Shown here one piece after another: positions 1 through 8,602 of a stretch of DNA of 64,000 bases. Both the position numbers and the translations under genes were made by a program. The notes under the pieces were generated by a model. It had not been told where the DNA came from. It searched no databases and saw only the letters and a program-made list of their open reading frames with translations. The first letter of the stretch is position 1. Every line of letters starts with the position of its first letter. Origin of the DNA: Caulobacterales bacterium (lineage in GTDB: Bacteria; Pseudomonadota; Alphaproteobacteria; Caulobacterales; Caulobacteraceae); assembly GCA_019510435.1 (NCBI GenBank), contig JAEKKJ010000016.1:434001-498000 (forward strand), in the 5' to 3' direction.

Positions 1-165
1 GGGACACTGGTGCCCGTTTGAGGTCTCGACCTTGGCGCCCACCGGCTCGGTGTTCACCACCCAGGCGTCGTCCGACCCGCGGGTGACGGTCGCGCAGGCC
101 GCGAGCGACGACGCGGCGCACAGCACAGCGCTCACGCGCACGAGGCGCATGGGATTGAAATGCAT
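1..165 (-). CDS. Lipoprotein, C-terminal part missing at window edge
   Basis: The reading frame begins at an ATG at position 165 and runs off the left edge, so only about 55 residues are visible. The N-terminus is a signal peptide ending in a lipobox (SLAAC, Cys at about residue 24). The mature part contains TRGSDDAWVVNTEPVGAKVE, which resembles a family of small alphaproteobacterial outer-membrane lipoproteins that are often misnamed translation initiation factor 2. The protein is probably anchored in the outer membrane. A second in-frame Met lies five residues downstream and could be the real start. Function is unknown. Confidence 0.7.
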   Translation of the reverse strand, partial: MHFNPMRLVRVSAVLCAASSLAACATVTRGSDDAWVVNTEPVGAKVETSNGHQCP

Positions 166-271
166 GAGAAAACCCCCCAAAAACTAGCTTGACCTTGGCA
201 TGCGTCACGCGGCGGCGCAATCGCGGGCTGTTACCCGCGACATTTCGCGCATGACGGCCCTGGCCTCGCCG

Positions 272-826
272 TCAGGCGGCCGCGGTCAGCGCCGTATCGA
301 CCATGATCTCGGCCGAAATGTCCTCCAGCGCCGCCTGCACCGCGTCCGCCGACAGCCCCGCCGGCAGCCGTAGCCGCGCCTCCAGGTGGAACAGGGCCGC
401 GCCGGTCTGCGGCTCGGCGCCGATGCGCGTCTGGAAGGCCTCGATATTGACCGAAAGGCCGCTCAGCACCTCGCTCACCCGGCGCACGATCCCGGGCCGG
501 TCCTGGCCGACCAGGCTGAGCTGCAGCGCCTCGCCCGCCGCGCCGACCGCCCCGACCGCCTCCTCCGCCGCCGCCGGTGCGATCCGCACCTCCAGGCCCT
601 CGGCGTCCACCGCCTGCACCGCCGCACGCAGGTCCTCCAGCCGGTCCGCCTCCAGGGCCACCAGCACCGAGCCCACATAGAGCCCGCCCAGCCGGCTGAG
701 ATGGCTCTCCAGCCAGTTGCCGCCCGCCGCCAGCACCGCCCCCGCCAGCGCCTGGGTCAGCCCCGGCCGGTCGCTGCCGCTGACGCTCAAGATCACCGAA
801 GCCACGGGCGCCTCCTGGGTTTGCAA
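272..826 (-). CDS. ACT-domain protein, GcvR-like regulator
   Basis: This 184-residue protein has two consecutive ACT-type domains. The first covers about residues 9-80 and has the SGSDRPGLTQALAGAVLAAG motif. The second covers about 100-180 and has VGQDRPGIVRRVSEVLSGL. Two ACT domains with GxDRPG loops and no catalytic domain match the glycine cleavage repressor-like (GcvR/ACT) family, which senses small ligands such as amino acids. No glycine cleavage genes are visible nearby, so the ligand and target are unknown. It appears to be a stand-alone gene, 78 bases after the start of the facing segment that ends the oxidoreductase pair. Confidence 0.75.
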   Translation of the reverse strand: MQTQEAPVASVILSVSGSDRPGLTQALAGAVLAAGGNWLESHLSRLGGLYVGSVLVALEADRLEDLRAAVQAVDAEGLEVRIAPAAAEEAVGAVGAAGEALQLSLVGQDRPGIVRRVSEVLSGLSVNIEAFQTRIGAEPQTGAALFHLEARLRLPAGLSADAVQAALEDISAEIMVDTALTAAA

Positions 827-904
827 GGGCCTGTGGGGTCAGCCAACGCGCCGACGCTGTCAAGGCGGGCCAGCGCCTGACGGACCAGCCGCCGCCGCGC
901 CGCG

Positions 905-1675
905 CTAGATCCCGGCGTACCAGGCCCAGCCGTTCTGGATCGGTCCCAGCTTGCCTGGATCGTAGAAGCGATCCGTGGCCACGATCCGGTGGATGTACTT
1001 CAGGCTCTTGTAGCCCAGCTGGGTCTCCACCCGCAGCCGCACCGGCGCGCCATGGGCCACCGGCAGGTCGCCGCCGTTCATCCCGTAGGCGAGGATCGTC
1101 TGCGGATGCAGGGCGTCCAGCATGTCGATCCCGTCGGCGGTGGCGTCATAGGTGAAGAAGGTCAGGTAGCGGGCGCTGGGCAGCACGCCGGCCGCCTCCA
1201 GCACGGCCTTGAGCGGCGTGCCCGTCCATTGGGCGATGGCCGACCAGCCCTCCTCGCAGGTGTGTTTGGTAATCTGGCTGCGCTGCGGCAGGGCCTTGAG
1301 GTCGGCCAGAGAGAACGTCCGCGGCCGCGCCACCTTGCCCTCCACCGACAGCTTCCAGTCGGCGAAGCCCCCGGCGCGCAGCCGGTCGAACGCCGCCCCG
1401 CCCTGCGGCTGGAACAGCGGCTCGGCGGAGTTGGCCGGGTTGGTGGTGCCGATCGCCAGGATCGAGGTGATCTCGCTGTGGTCGTACTCGCGCACCAGGC
1501 CGCGCCGCGGCATCAGCCGGCGGAACGCGCCGTAGGTGAAGGCGTCGCCCATCCGCAGCACATCGCCATAGCTGGGCGGGCCGTCCGAACAGCCGGCCAG
1601 GCTCAGTCCCCCCAGCCCGGCCAGGCCGGTGATCAGTGATCGCCGCGCAAGAACGCCTCCGCCGTTACTCGCCAT
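905..1675 (-). CDS. Molybdopterin-dependent oxidoreductase, Tat-exported
   Basis: The 256-residue protein starts with a twin-arginine signal (RRSLITGLAGLGGLSLAGC, residues 12-30), so it is predicted to be folded in the cytoplasm and exported. The body matches the sulfite-oxidase-type molybdopterin fold, the same superfamily as MsrP/YedY. A Cys in TKHTCEEGWS at about residue 140 is the likely molybdenum ligand. Its start overlaps the end of the upstream cytochrome b gene by 11 bases, so the two are translationally coupled. The pair is likely a periplasmic catalytic subunit with a membrane electron donor or acceptor. The substrate cannot be told from sequence. The LAGC could also be a lipobox. 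Confidence 0.82.
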   Translation of the reverse strand: MASNGGGVLARRSLITGLAGLGGLSLAGCSDGPPSYGDVLRMGDAFTYGAFRRLMPRRGLVREYDHSEITSILAIGTTNPANSAEPLFQPQGGAAFDRLRAGGFADWKLSVEGKVARPRTFSLADLKALPQRSQITKHTCEEGWSAIAQWTGTPLKAVLEAAGVLPSARYLTFFTYDATADGIDMLDALHPQTILAYGMNGGDLPVAHGAPVRLRVETQLGYKSLKYIHRIVATDRFYDPGKLGPIQNGWAWYAGI

Positions 1676-2444
1676 GGCGCCGCCCCCAGGTGATGGCCCG
1701 CAGCTGCGCCCCCGCCCCGGTCAGGACCACCATCGCCAGGTGGACCAGCAGGAACAGGATCAGGGCGCAGAGGAGCAGGAAATGGATCGAGCGGGCGGAC
1801 TGCGAGCCGCCCATGATCGTCGGCAGCCACGGCCAGGCCGCGCCCACCGTCGGCGACATGGCCAGGCCGCTCAGGATCATCACTGGCAGGGCGACCAGCG
1901 CCACCAGGCCATAGGCGAGCTTCTGCAGCACATTATAGGGCGGCCCGCCCGCTGCGCGCGGCAGGGGCAGCCGCAGGTGCGCGCGGATGTCCTGCCACAG
2001 CCGGCCCGGCGCCAGCTCCGCCGCGCGCGGTGTCAGGGCGCGCCGCAGGTGGCCGGTCGCCAGGGCGAGGCCCAGGTACAGCGCCGTCGCCGCCGCGAAC
2101 AGCCAGGCGACCAGGAAGTGCAGGCTCCGCGCCCAGCCGTTCTCGTTGAAGATCGCGTAGGTCCGCACCCGGCTCACCGCCCCGCCCGGCTCGGCGAAGA
2201 ACGCCAGCGGCGGCGCCCACCCGCCATGGTGATAGTTGCGGCTGATCGGCAGCTCCAGCCACGCCGGCATCAGGTCGTTGCCCGCGTTGCCCCAATAGAG
2301 CCGCGGCTGGACCATCAGGATCGCGATGCCGGAATAGGCGAGGCCAAAGACGCTGGCCGCGATCAGCCAGTGGCAGACCCGCACCCAGCGCGCATGCCCG
2401 GCCGGGCGGCCGTCGCGGGCAGCCTGCAGGTGGTCCGTCGTCAT
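1665..2444 (-). CDS. Cytochrome b/b6-type membrane subunit
   Basis: The product is about 259 residues if translation begins at the internal Met (MTTDHLQAARDG), which gives a conventional cytoplasmic N-terminus. An upstream Met at 2474 is possible. Several hydrophobic segments are visible (near WLIAASVFGLAYSGIAIL, FLVAWLFAAATALYLGLAL, LVALVALPVMILSGLAM and FLLLCALILFLLVHLAMVV). Histidines sit inside or next to them (VCHWLI, RSLHFLVAW, SIHFLLL, VHLAMV) and could bind two b hemes, as in thiosulfate-reductase or formate-dehydrogenase cytochromes. It is the probable membrane partner of the molybdopterin protein whose start it overlaps. Confidence 0.78.
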   Translation of the reverse strand: MTTDHLQAARDGRPAGHARWVRVCHWLIAASVFGLAYSGIAILMVQPRLYWGNAGNDLMPAWLELPISRNYHHGGWAPPLAFFAEPGGAVSRVRTYAIFNENGWARSLHFLVAWLFAAATALYLGLALATGHLRRALTPRAAELAPGRLWQDIRAHLRLPLPRAAGGPPYNVLQKLAYGLVALVALPVMILSGLAMSPTVGAAWPWLPTIMGGSQSARSIHFLLLCALILFLLVHLAMVVLTGAGAQLRAITWGRRHGE

Positions 2445-2515
2445 CGCGCGTCCCCCAGCGTGACCACAGTTCACCGGACGCTATTCGCTCAAGGGGGCTT
2501 TGGCCAGGGCGGGCC

Positions 2516-3028
2516 CTAACTCAGTCCCCGGCTCGCATTGGCCCACTCGGCCGGGTTCCACCTCGCGCTCGCGGCGCCCAGCCCTTCGCAATGGAATTTC
2601 GCGTCGTTGGTCTGCACCAGCGCCAGCAGCCGTCGCCCTTGCAGAAGATGGTAGCGGGAATTTCGCTCGATGGAGTCCAGCAGGCCGTGGGCGAACGGGG
2701 GCTCCTGCCCCGCGATCACGTGGAAGTCGCGCAGGCAGATCGCCACGTCGTCCCCGTCGAAAGGGAAGCCGCAAAGGGCGTCGTTGAGGGCGTTCAGATT
2801 GCCGGTCCACGGCTCGTACCCGAACTGCGCTTCCCACCGCAGGGCGTCGCTGACCGCCTGGCGGAACTGCTCAGGCGTGATGCAGGTCACCTCGATAAGC
2901 CGATACCCCAGCGCCCGCAGATCGCCCTTCGTCGCCTCGAACAGCTCGTCGCGCCAGTAGAGGTTGATCGCCCCCTCGGCCAGCAGCTCCCAATCGGCGC
3001 GGCCGCGATCCTCTTCCGTCCGAAACAC
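2516..3028 (-). CDS. Barstar-like protein
   Basis: This 170-residue protein has a central barstar-type (barnase inhibitor) segment. TPEQFRQAVSDAL is followed by GYEPWTGNLNALNDALCGFP and then by a hydrophobic strand ending in an acidic turn (DDVAICLRDFH). In barstar the equivalent helix and loop plug the active site of a guanyl-specific ribonuclease. No ribonuclease or toxin gene is recognisable next to it, so it is an orphan here. Possible roles are immunity against incoming toxins or control of a distant nuclease. Family assignment is fairly good by motif, function is inferred. Confidence 0.65.
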   Translation of the reverse strand: MFRTEEDRGRADWELLAEGAINLYWRDELFEATKGDLRALGYRLIEVTCITPEQFRQAVSDALRWEAQFGYEPWTGNLNALNDALCGFPFDGDDVAICLRDFHVIAGQEPPFAHGLLDSIERNSRYHLLQGRRLLALVQTNDAKFHCEGLGAASARWNPAEWANASRGLS

Positions 3029-3070
3029 GCCTGCTCCCGCCCGGCATCCCTTCAGCGGATGCCACCCGTC

Positions 3071-3210
3071 CTTAAGTCCATGGTGGATTGCGAGCCTGCC
3101 GGTCCAGGCGTGTCAAGGACGCGCCTCCGGCGCGCCGCCCCGCGGCGACCGCTGCGCGGTCGTCCTTGAGACGCCTGGACCGGCAGGCAAACTCTGGCCA
3201 TGGATTTAAG
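3071..3210. repeat. 140-bp inverted repeat with ~50-bp arms
   Basis: The left arm (3071-3120) starts CTTAAGTCCATGG and contains CCTGCCGGTCCAGGCG and TCAAGGAC. The right arm (3161-3210) is its imperfect reverse complement and ends CCATGGATTTAAG. The ~40-base centre is itself GC-rich and partly palindromic (CGGCGCGCCGCCCCGCGGCG). It could be an intergenic mobile palindrome (MITE or REP-like), a structured RNA or a strong bidirectional terminator. It lies between the barstar-like gene and the RTX gene. Confidence 0.8.
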
Positions 3211-3274
3211 GGCAGGAGCGACGGGTCTGGCGCGGACCAATTTTTCAACCAGCCCCTGAATCGTCACCAGTCGA

Positions 3275-3295
3275 GCACAACCATTGCGGTTGTGC
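3275..3295. promoter_or_regulatory. Perfect 8-bp dyad upstream of RTX gene
   Basis: GCACAACC, five bases, GGTTGTGC forms a perfect dyad about 75 bases before the RTX start codon. A second smaller dyad (CTACTG, five bases, CAGTAG) follows at 3335-3351, close to the ribosome binding site. They may be operator sites or leader hairpins. No U-run follows, so they are not obvious terminators. Confidence 0.4.
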
Positions 3296-3367
3296 AGTTG
3301 CAAAGCACCAATTGCGAGAGCTTATTTGAGCGATCTACTGCTGCGCAGTAGAGCGGGGGAATTCACG

Positions 3368-4393
3368 ATGGCGACGCTGGCTGCAACAGGCAATTTCGGC
3401 ATCGACCTCGATCAGGTGGATATCGGAATTCTGCTATTCGGCCTGCTGCGGATCGCCAACAGCACCACTTACGCAGTCGATGTCGACGGGGAGATCACCA
3501 GCTTCCTCGGATCGGGGCTCAAATACGACGCCTCGTACACGCCCATCGGTGGCGTCGTGAATCGGATCACTGACAGCTATCTCGGCCAAGCCGTGTTCGA
3601 CATCACGGGACTCAACACGCCGGCGACCCAGTTCGTCGTCTGGGCTTTGAGTGGCGATAACAGCGCGATGAAGCAGACACTCCTGGCCGGCGCCGACCTC
3701 TTCACCGGCTCAAGCTTCGACGATCTTCTACGGGGCTATGATGGCAGCGACACCATTGTCGGCGGACTTGGAAACGACAGCCTCGATGGCGGCGCCGGAG
3801 CCGATTCGATCACCGCTGGTGCGGGAAATGACGTCGTCGTCGACGCTTCCGGCGCGAACTATCTCCGCGGCGACGATGGCAATGACATCATTCGTGGCGG
3901 CGCCGAATTTGACGACATCAATGGTAACGTTGGCAACGACACAGCCTTCGGCGGCCCCGGAGATGACTGGGTCGTAGGCGGCAAAGACAACGACAGCCTC
4001 TCGGGCGATGCCGGGGCCGATCTCGTGTACGGCAATCTTGGAAATGACACGTGCGATGGGGGTGAGGGTGACGACATCGTGCGGGGCGGACAGGACAACG
4101 ACGTCGTAATCGGCGGCGCAGGAAATGACTTCGTTTCGGGTGACAAAGGCTCCGATACCATGACCGGTGGCGCTGGCGCCGATATCTTTCATTCGTTCGG
4201 CGACGCTGGGATCGACAGAGTCACCGATTTCCACGTCGCTGAAGGGGACCGGGTCATGCTCGATCCCGGCACGCAATATAGCGTCAGCCAGATTGGGAGC
4301 GACACGGTGATCAACATGGTGGGCGGCGGCCAGATGGTGCTTGTCGGAGTGACGATGAGCAGCTTGAGCGGCACTTGGATTTTTGGCGCCTAG
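3368..4393 (+). CDS. RTX-type calcium-binding secreted protein
   Basis: The 341-residue product starts at the ATG after GGGGGAATTCACG. An upstream Met in the same frame would add 28 residues without a ribosome binding site. Residues about 112-275 are a run of glycine/aspartate nonapeptides (for example GGLGNDSLD, GGAGADSIT, GGPGDDWVV, GGAGNDFVS) that fold into a calcium-binding beta-roll. The C-terminal 65 residues (GIDRVTDFHVAEGDRVMLDP onward) look like the serralysin C-terminal secretion region. There is no classical signal peptide, so type I secretion is expected. The N-terminal 110 residues are not recognised. No ABC exporter is encoded in the window. The gene looks less GC-rich than its neighbours. 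Confidence 0.82.
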   Translation: MATLAATGNFGIDLDQVDIGILLFGLLRIANSTTYAVDVDGEITSFLGSGLKYDASYTPIGGVVNRITDSYLGQAVFDITGLNTPATQFVVWALSGDNSAMKQTLLAGADLFTGSSFDDLLRGYDGSDTIVGGLGNDSLDGGAGADSITAGAGNDVVVDASGANYLRGDDGNDIIRGGAEFDDINGNVGNDTAFGGPGDDWVVGGKDNDSLSGDAGADLVYGNLGNDTCDGGEGDDIVRGGQDNDVVIGGAGNDFVSGDKGSDTMTGGAGADIFHSFGDAGIDRVTDFHVAEGDRVMLDPGTQYSVSQIGSDTVINMVGGGQMVLVGVTMSSLSGTWIFGA

Positions 4394-4422
4394 AGTTCGA
4401 CCGCGCACCCCCCACCCCGCCG

Positions 4423-4450
4423 TTGACTCCGCCCCGCGCCTCTGTATAAC
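4423..4450 (+). promoter_or_regulatory. Housekeeping-type promoter of rplU-rpmA
   Basis: TTGACT (4423-4428), a 16-base spacer and TATAAC (4445-4450) lie about 80 bases before rplU. This is close to the sigma-70 consensus and fits strong constitutive expression of ribosomal protein genes. Confidence 0.65.
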
Positions 4451-4460
4451 CGCGCCCTCT

Positions 4461-4485
4461 CGCCCGCCGGGTCTCCTAGCGGGCG
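4461..4485 (+). promoter_or_regulatory. Leader stem-loop before rplU
   Basis: CGCCCGC (4461-4467) and GCGGGCG (4479-4485) form a 7-bp stem just downstream of the predicted promoter, within the rplU leader. Ribosomal protein leaders are often autoregulated, but no known L21 leader motif was matched. Confidence 0.4.
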
Positions 4486-4527
4486 CGATAACGCTTTCAA
4501 TTAAGAAGAAATACAAAGGCGCGAACG

Positions 4528-5190
4528 ATGTACGCGGTGATCAAGACCGGCGGCAAGCAGTACCGGGTCAGCCCCGGCGACCTCCTGGTGGTCGAAAAGC
4601 TCGACGGTGAGCCTGGTGCGGCGGTCGCGTTCGGCGACGTCCTGATGCTGGGCGATGGCGAGGCCGTGACGGTCGGCGCCCCGACGGTGGACGGCGCCTC
4701 GGTGGCGGCGACCCTGATCGAGACCCGCAAGGGCGAGAAGGTGAAGATCTTCAAGAAGATCCGTCGCCAGGGCTATCGCCGCACCCAAGGTCACCGCCAG
4801 GCCGAGAGCGTCCTGCGCGTCACCGGCATCACCGCCGGCGGCAAGGAGACCAAGTGGGACGGCGAAGTCTCGATGGTCACCAAGGCCGAGCTGGACGCCC
4901 GCGCCCGCGGCCTGGACTTCGCGACCCTGAACGTTTCGAAGAAGGCCCTGAAGGCGGCGCCGGCGGCGGAAGCTGCGGCCCCCAAGGCCGCCAAGGCTAA
5001 GGCCCCGAAGGTCACCGACGCCCTGATCGAGGAGGCCGCGGAGGCCGCCCAGGTCAATGCTCCGGTCGAAACCGAAGCCAAGAAGGCCGCGCCGAAGAAG
5101 GCTGCTGCCCCCAAGGCCGAAGCCGCCACGGAAAAGAAGGCTGCAGCCCCGAAGAAGGCCGCCGCCAAGAAGGACGACGCGGCCGAGTAA
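4528..5190 (+). CDS. rplU: 50S ribosomal protein L21
   Basis: L21 binds 23S rRNA in the large subunit. The first ~103 residues are the universal L21 domain, starting MYAVIKTGGKQYRVSPGD, with the basic signature KIRRQGYRRTQGHRQ at about residues 74-90. The protein is 220 residues long instead of the usual ~105. The extra C-terminal ~115 residues are a low-complexity Ala/Lys/Pro region (repeats of the type PKKAAAPK). Similar tails occur in other Caulobacteraceae L21 proteins and probably contact rRNA electrostatically. It is the first gene of the rplU-rpmA unit, 36 bases before rpmA. Confidence 0.97.
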   Translation: MYAVIKTGGKQYRVSPGDLLVVEKLDGEPGAAVAFGDVLMLGDGEAVTVGAPTVDGASVAATLIETRKGEKVKIFKKIRRQGYRRTQGHRQAESVLRVTGITAGGKETKWDGEVSMVTKAELDARARGLDFATLNVSKKALKAAPAAEAAAPKAAKAKAPKVTDALIEEAAEAAQVNAPVETEAKKAAPKKAAAPKAEAATEKKAAAPKKAAAKKDDAAE

Positions 5191-5226
5191 TCGGGCCGCC
5201 TTAGCGAGTTAGGACAGGAGCAGACC

Positions 5227-5502
5227 ATGGCTCACAAGAAATCCGGCGGCTCTTCGCGGAACGGGCGCGACTCTGCGGGCCGCCGTCTCGGCGTGAAGGT
5301 GTACGGCGGCGAAGCGATCAACGCCGGCTCGATCATCGTGCGTCAGCGCGGCACCAAGTTCTGGCCGGGCGAGAACGTGGGTATCGGCAAGGATCATACC
5401 CTCTTCGCCCTCGCCACCGGCGCGGTGAAGTTCGTCACCAAGCGCAACAACCGCTGCTACGCGACGGTGGTGCCGGCCGAGAAGATGATCGCAGCCGAAT
5501 AG
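5227..5502 (+). CDS. rpmA: 50S ribosomal protein L27
   Basis: This is a 91-residue L27 with the normal N-terminus [20 protein letters not shown] that reaches towards the peptidyl transferase centre, and no cleavable Firmicutes-type extension. AGGAG lies upstream of the ATG. It follows rplU in the conserved rplU-rpmA order. Two hairpins follow: a weak one (GGCGGAACC with GGTTCCGCC, about 5502-5530) and the strong terminator at 5566. Confidence 0.97.
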   Translation: MAHKKSGGSSRNGRDSAGRRLGVKVYGGEAINAGSIIVRQRGTKFWPGENVGIGKDHTLFALATGAVKFVTKRNNRCYATVVPAEKMIAAE

Positions 5503-5565
5503 GCGGAACCTCTTCCACTCCGGTTCCGCCCTCTCCAGTCAGGCGGACCCGGACAAGACGACCCC

Positions 5566-5605
5566 AGCGGGGAGTCCGGGCAGCCGGGCTCCCCGCTTTC
5601 GTTTT
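5566..5605 (+). terminator. Rho-independent terminator after rpmA
   Basis: AGCGGGGAG (5566-5574) pairs with CTCCCCGCT (5589-5597) and is followed by TTCGTTTT. It probably ends the ribosomal transcript before the GNAT gene. Confidence 0.75.
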
Positions 5606-5642
5606 GGGCCCCCATCTCAAGAAGGGGCCGGGAGGTAAGACC

Positions 5643-7392
<1,750 letters not shown>

Positions 7393-7395
<3 letters not shown>

Positions 7396-7426
7396 GCGAG
7401 AGCGCCCGATGAGCGAGAGCGCCCGA
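7393..7426 (+). repeat. 17-bp tandem duplication at the obgE-proB junction
   Basis: TGAGCGAGAGCGCCCGA occurs twice in direct succession (7393-7409 and 7410-7426). The first copy carries the obgE stop codon. The duplication creates a six-codon ORF starting at 7409 (MSESAR) whose TGA overlaps the proB ATG. Confidence 0.85.
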
Positions 7427-8559
7427 TGAGCGAGCTGGCGGCCGCGCGGCGGATTGTCGTCAAGGTCGGCTCGGCCCTGCTGGTCGGGCCCGACGGCGCG
7501 GCCCACAGCGCGTGGCTGGCCGACTTCGCCGCCGACCTGGCGCGATTGCGCGCGCGGGGCCAGCAGGTGCTGATCGTCTCCTCGGGCGCGGTGGCGCTGG
7601 GCCGCCGGCGCCTGAGCCTGGGCCGTCGCGCCCTGACCCTGCCGGAGAAACAGGCCGCCGCCGCCGCCGGCCAATCGGCGCTGATGCGCGCCTGGGAGGA
7701 GGCCCTGGAGCCGCTGGGGATCACCTGCGCCCAGGTGCTGCTCACCCGCGACGACACCGAGGTGCGCCGCCGCTGGCTGAACGCCCGCGCCACGGTGGAG
7801 ACTCTGCTGTCCCTCGGCGTCGTGCCGGTGGTCAACGAGAACGACACCGTGGTCACCGAGGAGATCCGGGTCGGCGACAACGACCGCCTCTCCGCCCGCG
7901 TGGCTCAGCTGGTCGGCGCCGAAGCTCTGGTGCTGCTCTCCGACGTGGAGGGTCTGTTCACCGCCGACCCGCGCCGCGATCCGACCGCCACCCTGATCGC
8001 CCGCGTGCCGCGCCTGACGCCGCAGATCGAGGCCATGGCCGGGGGCGCAAACAGCGCGGCCGGCGTGGGCACCGGCGGCATGGCCACCAAGCTCGCCGCC
8101 GCCCGCATCGCCCAGGCCGCGGGCTGCGCCACGGTGATCACCCTGGGCACGCGGCCGTCGCCGCTGGCGGCCGTGGAAGCCGGCGCGGCCGCCACGGTGG
8201 TCGAGGCCGCCACCAGCCCGAAGGCGGCCTACAAGGCCTGGATCGCCGGCTCGCTGGCCCCGGCGGGCGCCCTGGTCATCGACAGCGGAGCCGCGATGGC
8301 GGTGCGGCGCGGCAAGAGCCTGCTCGCCGCCGGCGTGCGCGCCGTGGAGGGCCAGTTCGACAAGGGCGACGCCGTGGCGATCCGCGACGAGACCGGCCGC
8401 GAGATCGGGCGCGGCCTGATCCGCTATGTGGCCGACCACGCCCGCCGCATCTGCGGCCTGCAGTCGGCGGCCATCGAGCCCGAGCTCGGCTACACCTCCG
8501 GCCCCATGGTCCACGCCGACGACCTGGCGCTGGCCGCCCATGCCGAAGCGGCAGGCTAG
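7426..8559 (+). CDS. proB: Glutamate 5-kinase
   Basis: The enzyme phosphorylates glutamate in the first step of proline synthesis. It is 377 residues long, as expected for the kinase-plus-PUA form. The amino acid kinase domain spans about residues 8-265 ([35 protein letters not shown]). The C-terminal PUA domain follows from about 280 ([20 protein letters not shown]). The start is the ATG at 7426. The upstream duplicate ATG is out of frame. Confidence 0.95.
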   Translation: MSELAAARRIVVKVGSALLVGPDGAAHSAWLADFAADLARLRARGQQVLIVSSGAVALGRRRLSLGRRALTLPEKQAAAAAGQSALMRAWEEALEPLGITCAQVLLTRDDTEVRRRWLNARATVETLLSLGVVPVVNENDTVVTEEIRVGDNDRLSARVAQLVGAEALVLLSDVEGLFTADPRRDPTATLIARVPRLTPQIEAMAGGANSAAGVGTGGMATKLAAARIAQAAGCATVITLGTRPSPLAAVEAGAAATVVEAATSPKAAYKAWIAGSLAPAGALVIDSGAAMAVRRGKSLLAAGVRAVEGQFDKGDAVAIRDETGREIGRGLIRYVADHARRICGLQSAAIEPELGYTSGPMVHADDLALAAHAEAAG

Positions 8560-8602
8560 CCCTCGACGCATCAAGGGCTTAGGTAAGGCTCAAAGTGAGC
8601 AA

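Noticed and set aside
231..863. Gly/Arg-rich minus-strand frame overlapping the ACT gene
   Set aside because: Low complexity and no start context. The frame at 272-826 has two ACT domains.
3728..4516. A 262-codon open frame on the minus strand across the RTX gene
   Set aside because: It mirrors the periodic Gly/Asp repeats of the real gene and has no family match, start context or signal peptide.
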